In this document: one piece after another, positions 7,838-15,697 of the stretch | How the letters are laid out: each line of letters begins with the position of its first letter | Numbering within the stretch: the stretch's first letter is position 1 | NCBI RefSeq assembly: GCF_000154785.2 | Contig: NC_015728.1 | Coordinates: 19,130 to 83,129 of the forward strand | From: Roseobacter litoralis Och 149 | Lineage (GTDB): Bacteria > Pseudomonadota > Alphaproteobacteria > Rhodobacterales > Rhodobacteraceae | DNA length: 64,000 nt | Direction: 5' to 3' | The notes under the pieces: generated by a model | Databases searched by the model: none | The model's input: only the letters and a program-made list of their open reading frames with translations | What the model was told of the DNA's origin: nothing | Program-made: the position numbers and the translations under genes

Positions 7838-10204
7838 TCAATGGCCGTGGGCAAGCGCGGCCTTTGTCATCTGTGGACCAACCTGTTCACCGCCGGACGG
7901 CGGCGCCTTGGCCTCTTGGCTGTTAAGCAGGCGCAGGGCGTTGGCCACCACCAGCAATGACACTCCTACGTCGGCTGCAATAGCGCCCCACATCGATGCC
8001 ACTCCGAACGCAGTAGCGACGACGAAAACACCCTTGGTCGCCAAGGAAATACCGATGTTCTGATGGATAATCGACATTGTCCGGCGCGAATGACCGATCA
8101 GCCAAGGCACCTTGCCGAGGTCGTCGGTCATCAGGGCAATATCCGCCGTCTCGATTGCCGCGTCCGAACCAACAGCACCCATCGCGATGGCGTAATGCGC
8201 ACGTGCCATGGCGGGGGCGTCGTTCACCCCGTCGCCGATCATGGCCACCATGTCATGCGTTTCGACCAGTTCTTCGATGGCAGTCACCTTGTCTTCGGGC
8301 AGAAGCTCGGCGCGGACCTCGTCGATGCCGACCTCGGCGGCAACGGCGCGCGCTGTCCGCTCGTTGTCGCCCGTCAGCATGACGATGGTCTTCACGCCTT
8401 GCGCGTGGAGCCGTGCCACGATGCCCTTGGCGTCGGGGCGGATACGGTCGCGCAATTCCAGAATGCCCGTCACGCCGGTGTCGTCGCCCACGGCAACAAG
8501 GGTGCTGCCGGCGCCTTCGATGCGGTCGCGCAAATCCTTCGGAATGGCGTCGCCGAAACCCTTATCCTCGGCAAACCGGTCGGACCCTAGCCAGATCGAC
8601 CGGCCGTCTGTGCGTCCTTCAAGTCCCCTACCGGGAACGGTTCGGGTATCTTGCGCGGCGGACACATTGATCCCGTCGGCTTCTGCCCGCGCGAGAATGG
8701 CGCGCGCCAAGGGATGCGAGGAACGTGCCTCCAGTCCAGCGGCGAGGGTCATCAGATCTTGCGCCGATGCTTTGCCCAGCGGATGCACCGCCGCCACCTC
8801 GGGCTCGCCCATGGTGATCGTGCCGGTCTTGTCCATGGCCAGTGCAGTCGTCTTGCCCGGTGCCTCAACATATGCGCCGCCCTTGATCAGCACCCCGGCC
8901 CGCGCTGAGGCGGTGAGTGCAGCGACGATGGAGACCGGTGTCGAGATGACCAGAGCGCATGGGCAAGCGATCACCAGCAGCACGAGTGCATTGTAGAACC
9001 AATAATCCCAGGCCCCCCCGAAAATGAGCGGCGGCAGCAGGGCAATTGCGATGGCGAGAGCCATGACGATAGGCGTGTAGATGCGGGCGAACTTCGCCAC
9101 CCACTGCTCCACCGGCGCGCGGCGGGCATGGGCGTCACCGACCATGCGGATGATCTTGGCCAACACGGTATCCGAGGCGGCCTTCGTGGCGCGCACCGTC
9201 AGTGTGCCTTCGCCGTTGATCGTACCGGCGTAGACTTCGTCGCCCCGTTCCTTCGGGACCAGCGCACTCTCTCCGGTGATTGGCGCCTGATCGACGGCCC
9301 CTGCCCCATCGACAACCTCACCATCCAATGGGATGCGGTCGCCGCCCCGCACGATGAAACGTGCGTTGATAGCAACCGCGGAAGCCGGAACGTCCGCTTC
9401 CGTGCCGTCATCATTAAGAACTCTTGCCGTCGGCGGCGCGAGGTCGAGCAGAGCTGAAATCGCATTCCTCGCACGCCCGACGCTCCAGCTTTCGAGGAAA
9501 AGCGAGAGCGAGAAGAAGAACGCGACCGTTGCCGCCTCGAAAAATTCGCCAAGGCCAATTGCACCCGCGACTGCGACGACCATCAGCAGGTTCATGTCGG
9601 GCGACAGCCGCCGTGCGGACGACCATGCCTTGGGTGCCACGAGCCAGACACCGAACAGGATCGCAACCGCGAATAGCCCTGCCTCGACCAGTGGCATCGG
9701 CGCTTCGCCGTGCCCCGCGAAGAGGCCGAGTGCCCCCCCCATGCCGGTCTCGATGATGTGCCACAGAAATCCCGCGGCCCAGAAGCCGCCGCTCAGAATC
9801 GTGAACCATTTCTGTTTGGCGAGATACGACGCCTGATCGGCGCTGGCATTGTCCGCGTCCCACGCACGGGCCGTCATCCCCGTGCTGGCAACCAAGTCCA
9901 AGATCTGGCTGTCCGAAATCTGGTCAGCGCTTTCCAGCACGGTCATCCGACCGTTGATCACATCAAAAGCCAAGTGCTCTGCCCCGCCGAGTTTCGGGCC
10001 GACGACTTTGGAAAGGATAGAGACCTCTTCGACGCAGTCGAGGCCGCTCACCTGAAAGCTTCGGCCATGCTCGGGCGGCGTTGAAGGGATTACGCCCCCA
10101 GATCCCGTGCCGCCACCGCAGCAGGTTGCCTCACCAGACTCATGCGTTGGATGGTCGTATGCGTGAGAGACGTCGTGTTGCTCGGTCTCGGAATTTGCCG
10201 CCAT
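7838..10204 (-). CDS. Zn/Cd/Pb-type P1B ATPase (ZntA/CadA-like)
   Basis: This 788-residue heavy-metal pump has a His/Cys-rich N-terminus (CCGGG near residue 28), then a degenerate HMA-like domain with GLDCVEE in place of the usual CxxC. The membrane motif is CPC (C414-C416), the phosphorylation site DKTGT (D458), and hinge motifs TGDNERTARA and GDGVNDAPA are present. A degenerate GLDC-E domain plus the final helix KGVFVVATAFGVASMWGAIAADVG is typical of the Zn/Cd/Pb group rather than the Cu group. The promoter upstream fits a MerR-family regulator, but no zntR/cadR gene is adjacent. An L,D-transpeptidase follows. Confidence 0.93.
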   Translation of the reverse strand: MAANSETEQHDVSHAYDHPTHESGEATCCGGGTGSGGVIPSTPPEHGRSFQVSGLDCVEEVSILSKVVGPKLGGAEHLAFDVINGRMTVLESADQISDSQILDLVASTGMTARAWDADNASADQASYLAKQKWFTILSGGFWAAGFLWHIIETGMGGALGLFAGHGEAPMPLVEAGLFAVAILFGVWLVAPKAWSSARRLSPDMNLLMVVAVAGAIGLGEFFEAATVAFFFSLSLFLESWSVGRARNAISALLDLAPPTARVLNDDGTEADVPASAVAINARFIVRGGDRIPLDGEVVDGAGAVDQAPITGESALVPKERGDEVYAGTINGEGTLTVRATKAASDTVLAKIIRMVGDAHARRAPVEQWVAKFARIYTPIVMALAIAIALLPPLIFGGAWDYWFYNALVLLVIACPCALVISTPVSIVAALTASARAGVLIKGGAYVEAPGKTTALAMDKTGTITMGEPEVAAVHPLGKASAQDLMTLAAGLEARSSHPLARAILARAEADGINVSAAQDTRTVPGRGLEGRTDGRSIWLGSDRFAEDKGFGDAIPKDLRDRIEGAGSTLVAVGDDTGVTGILELRDRIRPDAKGIVARLHAQGVKTIVMLTGDNERTARAVAAEVGIDEVRAELLPEDKVTAIEELVETHDMVAMIGDGVNDAPAMARAHYAIAMGAVGSDAAIETADIALMTDDLGKVPWLIGHSRRTMSIIHQNIGISLATKGVFVVATAFGVASMWGAIAADVGVSLLVVANALRLLNSQEAKAPPSGGEQVGPQMTKAALAHGH

Positions 10205-10215
10205 TTGATCTCTCC

Positions 10216-10239
10216 AGAATCATATGTTGAAATGATTCT
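10216..10239. repeat. Perfect inverted repeat in zntA-like 5' leader
   Basis: AGAATCAT and ATGATTCT form a perfect 8-bp inverted repeat separated by 8 nt. It overlaps the -10 element and sits between it and the ATPase start codon. It could be a second operator or an mRNA hairpin near the ribosome binding site. Confidence 0.6.
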
Positions 10240-10265
10240 AATGTCTCCAGTGGCTTTAGGTTCAA
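10235..10265 (-). promoter_or_regulatory. MerR-family (ZntR/CadR-like) promoter of the zinc ATPase
   Basis: On the minus strand a -35 TTGAAC and a -10 TAGAAT are separated by exactly 19 nt, the overlong spacing used by MerR-family activators. The spacer holds an imperfect dyad (CTAAAGCCACTGGAG). The start codon at 10204 lies about 30 nt downstream of the -10. The sequence differs from the CueR-type boxes elsewhere in the window, which fits a Zn/Cd/Pb sensor encoded outside the window. Confidence 0.75.
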
Positions 10266-10387
10266 GGCCTAACTCCAATGTCGTTGTAGATTTCCAAACG
10301 GCACAACTGAGGTCGTTGCAACATGGCGCAGAGAATGCGATTGATATCCGTAGAAACGCAAATTGTGTGAACTGGCAGGGGGTTGTC

Positions 10388-10654
10388 GTGCGAATTGGAT
10401 CAGGAACACTATTGGCAGGCGCTATTTTATTGAGCGCGTGTTCAGCTACGACGCCTCCAAACGGGCCATCCGATATCGGGAACGTCCCGGAAGCCGTGGT
10501 TGAGTTGGCCGGGCCTGGTCAGAATCTGGCTACAGCCCGCCTTCGCCCAGAAGACGGTTGCTACTGGTACGAACACAGTGGCCCTGTCGAAACCACGCTG
10601 TTGCCGTTGCGCACGGCGCGCGGCAACCCGATTTGCGTGGCCAAAGAAGCCTGA
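10388..10654 (+). CDS. Small lipoprotein paired with an L,D-transpeptidase
   Basis: This 88-residue product starts at GTG and has a short signal with lipobox LLSAC, then a conserved-looking core (AGPGQNLATARL, DGCYWYEHSGPV, LLPLRTARGNPIC). The two downstream Cys may pair. I do not recognise the family. A homologue sits at 47987-48271, also tail-to-tail with a homologous L,D-transpeptidase, so the two genes travel as a module. The frame stays open upstream, but the GTG gives a clean lipoprotein signal. It converges with the transpeptidase with 19 nt between stops. Confidence 0.72.
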   Translation: MRIGSGTLLAGAILLSACSATTPPNGPSDIGNVPEAVVELAGPGQNLATARLRPEDGCYWYEHSGPVETTLLPLRTARGNPICVAKEA

Positions 10655-10673
10655 CCGTTGCTCGTGGAAGAGG

Positions 10674-11315
10674 TCATTCGGCAGCGTAAAGGTGTGCTGT
10701 CGAGCCAATCTGTACATTTGGGTAGAGATCGTTGATATGCGCCATCACCATACGGACGCAGCCTGAACTGGCCCGACCACCGATAGATCGCGCCTCAGGC
10801 GATCCGTGTATTCTTAGATAGGTGTCTCGATTGCCAACAAAGAGGTAAAGCGCACGGGATCCAAGCGGATTACTCGGCCCCGGTTCCTGCCCATCTGCCC
10901 ATTGAGCGTATTCGGGGTTCCGCTCGATCATGGAGGCCGTTGGCGTCCAATGCGGCCATTCAACCTTGCGCTTTATTGTGTAGGTTCCCGGCTCGTAGAG
11001 ATTACCCCTCGCAATGGCCACACCATAGCGCATCGCTGTGCCGCCATCCTCGATGTGGTAGAGATAGCGCGCAACTGCATCGACGTGAATGTCCCCCGGT
11101 TTCAGCCCATCGTTCGCAGTCACTCGCTGCGGTAGAAACCGAGACTGCAGCCCCCATGGGTTTGACGTCGCCGGATCGTACCCTACCGGAGTAACTTGCG
11201 CATCCCAGGCGGCCTTCTCGCTATTTGTCGGCCAGCTTTTTGCCAACACGGGGCTTGCCAACGGTGCCGAGAACAATGCAGCGCTCGTTGAAATGAAATG
11301 ACGTCGTGTCAGCAT
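10674..11315 (-). CDS. L,D-transpeptidase (YkuD), Tat-exported
   Basis: This 213-residue protein begins with a twin-arginine signal (TRRHFISTSAALFSAPLASPV). The YkuD domain ends in GGRASSGCVRM with catalytic Cys 186, preceded by YLRIHGSPEARSIGG. The ATG at 11315 is preferred to 11363 because it puts the Tat motif at the N-terminus and has GGAG upstream. It is closely similar to the enzyme at 48291-48959 over the whole length. Tat export implies folding in the cytoplasm. It is last in the run cusBAF-dsbB and converges with the lipoprotein gene. Confidence 0.92.
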   Translation of the reverse strand: MLTRRHFISTSAALFSAPLASPVLAKSWPTNSEKAAWDAQVTPVGYDPATSNPWGLQSRFLPQRVTANDGLKPGDIHVDAVARYLYHIEDGGTAMRYGVAIARGNLYEPGTYTIKRKVEWPHWTPTASMIERNPEYAQWADGQEPGPSNPLGSRALYLFVGNRDTYLRIHGSPEARSIGGRASSGCVRMVMAHINDLYPNVQIGSTAHLYAAE

Positions 11316-11522
11316 TAATCGTACTCCGGCTTCTAATTCCAACAGTCTTGTGGCGTTTGTCATCGGGTTTTATCGTGGTGATACAACCTCAAGCAACTAT
11401 AGGTTCAAGTGTCCATCTCAGTTTTCTGGTCAAGTTTTCTTGAGTAATGGGGCTGATGAAACAGCCGAATTTGGCCATTCACATGTCATATCCCACCGAA
11501 TTCCCTGAATGCGAGTAACGCG

Positions 11523-12038
11523 TCACAACGGTTCCTGTTGCGCGATTTTGGGTTGCGTGAATGAATGCTTGTAAGCGGCGTAGGCCCAAACCACTGCAAG
11601 CATAAGACTAAGCACGGCGTTCCAACTCGCCATAGACAGGCTGAGGAACTCCCAGGCGACTTCGTCGCACATGACCAAGGCCGATGCTGTGGATGATGCA
11701 GAGGGCAGAAGGTCCGCAGCTGACAAGTTTGACATATCAAGACCAGAGCCTGTGCAAGATGTCGGACCTTCCCACCAACCTCGTTCGACGCCGGTATGAA
11801 ACATCCCGATGCCTGCTGTCACGGACGCAGCGACAGCGCCTGCCATCAGTAGCAGTAAGATGGGCAAACCAACCATGAGGAGCGCGCCAATAGCGATGGC
11901 GATCGCGTGAGGGTATCGCTGCCAAATGCACATCGCGCATGGTGCGTAGCCCGCTGCCTGAAACAAGAAGGCAGCCAGCAAAAGAACGGCCGATCCGCCG
12001 GCAGCGATCAAACCAAGTTGTTTCGAAGACAGCGGCAT
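11523..12038 (-). CDS. dsbB: Disulfide bond formation protein B (second copy)
   Basis: This 171-residue four-helix membrane protein has CAMC (C34, C37) after the first helix and a second loop with SCTG and MCDEV cysteines, the DsbB pattern. The second periplasmic loop is longer than in the copy at 402-824, and that loop and the C-terminal helix differ, so the genes are not recent duplicates. It lies downstream of cusF behind a strong hairpin. It probably recharges one of the DsbA-like proteins under copper stress. Confidence 0.9.
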   Translation of the reverse strand: MPLSSKQLGLIAAGGSAVLLLAAFLFQAAGYAPCAMCIWQRYPHAIAIAIGALLMVGLPILLLLMAGAVAASVTAGIGMFHTGVERGWWEGPTSCTGSGLDMSNLSAADLLPSASSTASALVMCDEVAWEFLSLSMASWNAVLSLMLAVVWAYAAYKHSFTQPKIAQQEPL

Positions 12039-12103
12039 TCACTTTCCTTTCGCCTACATGCAGCTCGGCGGTCGAATTCGGTGTACCTCTCCAAGCACGC
12101 GCC

Positions 12104-12129
12104 GCAGTTGCCGATTTCTCGGCAACTGC
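12104..12129 (-). terminator. Hairpin downstream of cusF-like gene
   Basis: GCAGTTGCCGA and TCGGCAACTGC form a perfect 11-bp stem with a TTTC loop, 10 nt after the cusF-like stop on the minus strand. There is no T-run, so it may be a weak terminator or an mRNA 3'-end stabiliser rather than a classical intrinsic terminator. Confidence 0.55.
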
Positions 12130-12139
12130 GCATTCGTGA

Positions 12140-12481
12140 TCAGTTCGGCATTATGGCCCCGATTGCGTACATGCCATCCTCGCCCTTGACGAGCATCAGG
12201 GTCACCTCGTCACCATCGGTCACCTCTCCCATCATCTGCGCGTTTTCCAGAACCGTCATATCCATCGTCATTGCAGGCCAGCCGATCTCGGGAATCGGGT
12301 CATGGCTCACATTTGCAGTGCCGTCGCCGATCGAATTGATCACGGCCTTCGCGTGAACTGCGCCCTCCATTTGTTCGGCGGACATCGGCATGTCCGAATG
12401 ATCCATATTGTGGTTCATTTGTGCGATAGCCCCTGTCGCGGACAGGGTCAGAAGTGCGAGACTTGCAGTCAGTATCTTCAT
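12140..12481 (-). CDS. cusF: CusF-like periplasmic copper-binding protein
   Basis: This 113-residue protein has a signal peptide ending near TGAIAQ. The Met/His-rich segment MNHNMDHSDMPMS is followed by one CusF fold with HDPIPEIGWPAMTMDM, which supplies the His, Trp and two Met that bind Cu(I)/Ag(I) in CusF. It delivers copper to the CusCBA pump. The ATG at 12481 starts the signal peptide; a codon four residues upstream is also possible. It lies 33 nt downstream of cusA, the usual neighbour, although cusB here carries its own CusF modules. Confidence 0.9.
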   Translation of the reverse strand: MKILTASLALLTLSATGAIAQMNHNMDHSDMPMSAEQMEGAVHAKAVINSIGDGTANVSHDPIPEIGWPAMTMDMTVLENAQMMGEVTDGDEVTLMLVKGEDGMYAIGAIMPN

Positions 12482-12514
12482 GAGAAGCTCCATTCTTGAG
12501 GTTTGTGCGTTCGA

Positions 12515-15500
12515 TTATTCGGCAGGCAGTGCTGCATCGACGGGCTGCTGAATTGGGGACGTGATTTCGCGGTTTACGCGTTTCAGCGCGAGCCGTTTCC
12601 AAATCACGAATGTGGAAGGAATGACAAAAAGCGTCAGCAGGGTCGCTGTCACCATACCGCCGATCATCGGTGCAGCGATGCGTTGCATGATCTCCGAGCC
12701 AGTGCCGGTGCCATACATGATCGGTATCAGCGCCGCGAAGATGGTGGCCACGGTCATGACTTTGGGTCTCACCCGAAGAACAGCTCCCTCAAAGACGGCC
12801 TCCTCGATATCGTCTTGTGTCAGCTTGCGGCCTTCGGATTGACCGAGTTTGCGTCGCTTTTCCCAGGCGAGATTGAGATAAAGCAGCATGACGATGGCTG
12901 TTTCGACGGCCACGCCGGCCAGGGCAATGAAGCCGACGAGGACGGCGATCGAAATGTCGAAGCTGAGATACCACAGAAACCAGACACCGCCTGCCAACGC
13001 GACAGGAAGCGCGGCGAGAATGATGCCAACTTCGATCACCCTATTGAACGCCATGAACAACATCAGCGTGATGATCATAAGCGTGGCGGGGGCGACGATC
13101 GCCAGCCGGTCCTGCATCCGCTCGATGTACTCATACTGCCCGGACCATGTCAGAGAATATCCGGGCGGCAGGCGCACCTGATCGGCCACGACCCTCTGCG
13201 CCTCGGCGACATATCCGCCGAGGTCTCGTCCTGCGATATCGATAAACACGAACCCCGTGCGCCGAGCGTTCTCTGATCGGATCATGCCCGGACCATCTAC
13301 AATTCGGACATCGGCCAAGGCGGTCAGCGGCACATGAGCCCCCGATGGGGTGACAACGGGCAAGTTTTCGAGGCGTTCGGGGCTGTCGCGCCACGCCTGC
13401 GGATAGCGCAGGTTAATCGGAAAGCGCTCCAGCCCTTCAACGGATTCCGATACCTGCATCCCACCGATGGCGGTTTGCACCACATCCTGAACATCCCGCA
13501 CGCTCATCATGTATCGCGCTGCGGCGTCGCGCTTGACGTCGATTTCTATGAAGCGCCCGCCTACCGGGCGCTCCGCATAGGCGGAGGCAGTTCCCTCGAT
13601 ATCCGACACGGCTCGTTCCACTTCGATCCCGATGTCTGTGATGACGTTCAGATCAGCACCCGAGATCTTGACACCAACCGGCGTTCGTATCCCGGTGGCA
13701 AGCATGTCGATCCGGTTCTTGATCGGCTGGATCCAGACATTGGTCACGCCTGGAATCTGCACAGTCCGATCAAGCTCATCGCGAATTTTTCCCATGGTCA
13801 TGCCAGGGCGCCACTCAGCTTCTGGTTTGAGTTGGATCGTAGTTTCCACCATCGTGAGTGGTGCAGGATCGGTCGCTGTCTCTGCGCGCCCCACTTTGCC
13901 GTGCACAGTTTCAACCTCTGGGATTGTAGCGATCAGACGATTGGTCTGCTGCAGGACCTCGCGCGCCTTACCGATCGACACTCCCGGGTAGAAGCTTGGC
14001 ATATAGAGGAAGTCGCCCTCATTCAGCTCGGGCATGAACTCGGACCCGAGCCGTTGGTACGGATACCACATTGAAGCCACGAGGGCGCCGGCAAGCAAGG
14101 TTGTCGCCCACGGCCAAGCGATGGCTGCATCCAGAAAGGGACGATACAGGAAGACCACCAATCGGTTCAGTGGGTTTTTGCGCTCGGGCAAAATCCGGCC
14201 CCGGACAAAGTATCCCATCAAGACCGGAACCAGTGTGATTGATAGGATCGCGGCGGCGGCCATCGCATAGGTCTTTGTATAGGCCAGCGGGGCAAAAAGC
14301 CTGCCCTCCTGATTTTCCAGCACAAAGACAGGCAGAAAGCTGACCGTGATGATTGCCAAGGAGTAAAAGAGGGCCGGACCGACCTCAGAGGCGCATTCCT
14401 GCACGATCCTCCACCTGTTTTCTGCGGTCAGCTTTTCCTTCTCCAGCCGCCTGTGCATCGCCTCGATCATCACGATCGACGCATCGACCATGGCCCCAAT
14501 GGCAATCGCGATGCCACCAAGCGACATGATGTTCGCATTCACACCCTGCGCTTTCATCAGAATGAAGGCAGCGAAGATGCCGAGGGGCAACGACAGCAGG
14601 ATCACCAGTGATGAGCGCAGATGCAGCAGAAAGGCCGCACAGACGAGGACGACGACAACGAATTCCTGAGTCAGCTTCTTCTTGAGATTGTCGATTGCGC
14701 GTTCGATCACGCCGGACCGGTCATAGGTCGTGATAATCTCGACACCTTCCGGCAGGTTCGGCCGCAACTCTTCGATGCGGGCCTCCACCGCTTTGATGGT
14801 CGCAAGGGCATTGCCACCCCATCGCATGATGACCACGCCGCCAACGGCATCGCCCTGCCCGTCAAACTCTCCGACTCCGCGGCGCAATTCCGGTCCTAGG
14901 CGAATGTCAGCAACGTCGCCGAGGGTCAGAGCGGCTCCACGCTCGTTGATCATTAGGGGGGCGCTGGATAGATCAGAAAGCTCATCGATGTATCCGGACG
15001 AGCGGATCATGAATTCTGCTTCGCCCATCTCGATCACGCTTCCGCCGGTCTCTCGATTGGCCGCCTGTATCGCGTTCCTGAGTTGTGTCAGTGTGATATC
15101 GTAGGCCCGCAATTTGTTCGGATCGACGACGACCTGATACTGTTTGACCATGCCGCCAATCGTTGCGACTTCAGACACACCGTCGACAGCCTGCAGTTCG
15201 TATTTCAGAAACCAGTCCTGCAGCGTTCTCAGTTGCGCGAGATCGTGTGTGCCGGTTCTGTCGATCAACGCATATTGGTAGATCCATCCGACCCCGGTGG
15301 CATCCGGGCCAAGCTGAGGGGACACTCCGTCCGGCAGGCTCCCGGTGATCTGCCCAAGATATTCGAGGACGCGGGATCTTGCCCAATACAGGTCCGTGCC
15401 ATCTTCGAAAACGACATAGACAAAACTGTCACCAAAGAAGGAAAAGCCGCGTACATCCTGTGCGCCAGGTACCGCCAGCAACGATGTGGCGAGCGGATAA

Positions 15501-15697
15501 GTGATCTGGTTTTCGACCACTTGCGGCGCCTGCCCCGGATAAGGGGTGCGGACGATCACCTGCACATCGGACAGGTCCGGTATCGCATCGACCGGTGTCT
15601 CGCGGATGGCCCAGATGCCTGCGACACCCATCATGACGGCAAGGACCAGAATAACAAACCTATTGGCCAGCGAGGCGCGGATGATCGCCGGGATCAC
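12515..15697 (-). CDS. cusA: CusA/CzcA-type RND heavy-metal efflux pump
   Basis: This 1060-residue pump has the RND layout: two sets of membrane helices and two large periplasmic loops. The proton-relay motif GAMVDASIVMIEA is present. Of the three Met that line the E. coli CusA copper path, two are recognisable (APLTMVET and NRIDMLATG); the first position reads YPGVS, with Val where E. coli has Met as I recall it. The motifs otherwise favour the monovalent Cu/Ag branch, and the neighbours (CusB, CusF) agree. The start overlaps the cusB stop by 4 nt. Confidence 0.94.
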   Translation of the reverse strand: MIPAIIRASLANRFVILVLAVMMGVAGIWAIRETPVDAIPDLSDVQVIVRTPYPGQAPQVVENQITYPLATSLLAVPGAQDVRGFSFFGDSFVYVVFEDGTDLYWARSRVLEYLGQITGSLPDGVSPQLGPDATGVGWIYQYALIDRTGTHDLAQLRTLQDWFLKYELQAVDGVSEVATIGGMVKQYQVVVDPNKLRAYDITLTQLRNAIQAANRETGGSVIEMGEAEFMIRSSGYIDELSDLSSAPLMINERGAALTLGDVADIRLGPELRRGVGEFDGQGDAVGGVVIMRWGGNALATIKAVEARIEELRPNLPEGVEIITTYDRSGVIERAIDNLKKKLTQEFVVVVLVCAAFLLHLRSSLVILLSLPLGIFAAFILMKAQGVNANIMSLGGIAIAIGAMVDASIVMIEAMHRRLEKEKLTAENRWRIVQECASEVGPALFYSLAIITVSFLPVFVLENQEGRLFAPLAYTKTYAMAAAAILSITLVPVLMGYFVRGRILPERKNPLNRLVVFLYRPFLDAAIAWPWATTLLAGALVASMWYPYQRLGSEFMPELNEGDFLYMPSFYPGVSIGKAREVLQQTNRLIATIPEVETVHGKVGRAETATDPAPLTMVETTIQLKPEAEWRPGMTMGKIRDELDRTVQIPGVTNVWIQPIKNRIDMLATGIRTPVGVKISGADLNVITDIGIEVERAVSDIEGTASAYAERPVGGRFIEIDVKRDAAARYMMSVRDVQDVVQTAIGGMQVSESVEGLERFPINLRYPQAWRDSPERLENLPVVTPSGAHVPLTALADVRIVDGPGMIRSENARRTGFVFIDIAGRDLGGYVAEAQRVVADQVRLPPGYSLTWSGQYEYIERMQDRLAIVAPATLMIITLMLFMAFNRVIEVGIILAALPVALAGGVWFLWYLSFDISIAVLVGFIALAGVAVETAIVMLLYLNLAWEKRRKLGQSEGRKLTQDDIEEAVFEGAVLRVRPKVMTVATIFAALIPIMYGTGTGSEIMQRIAAPMIGGMVTATLLTLFVIPSTFVIWKRLALKRVNREITSPIQQPVDAALPAE

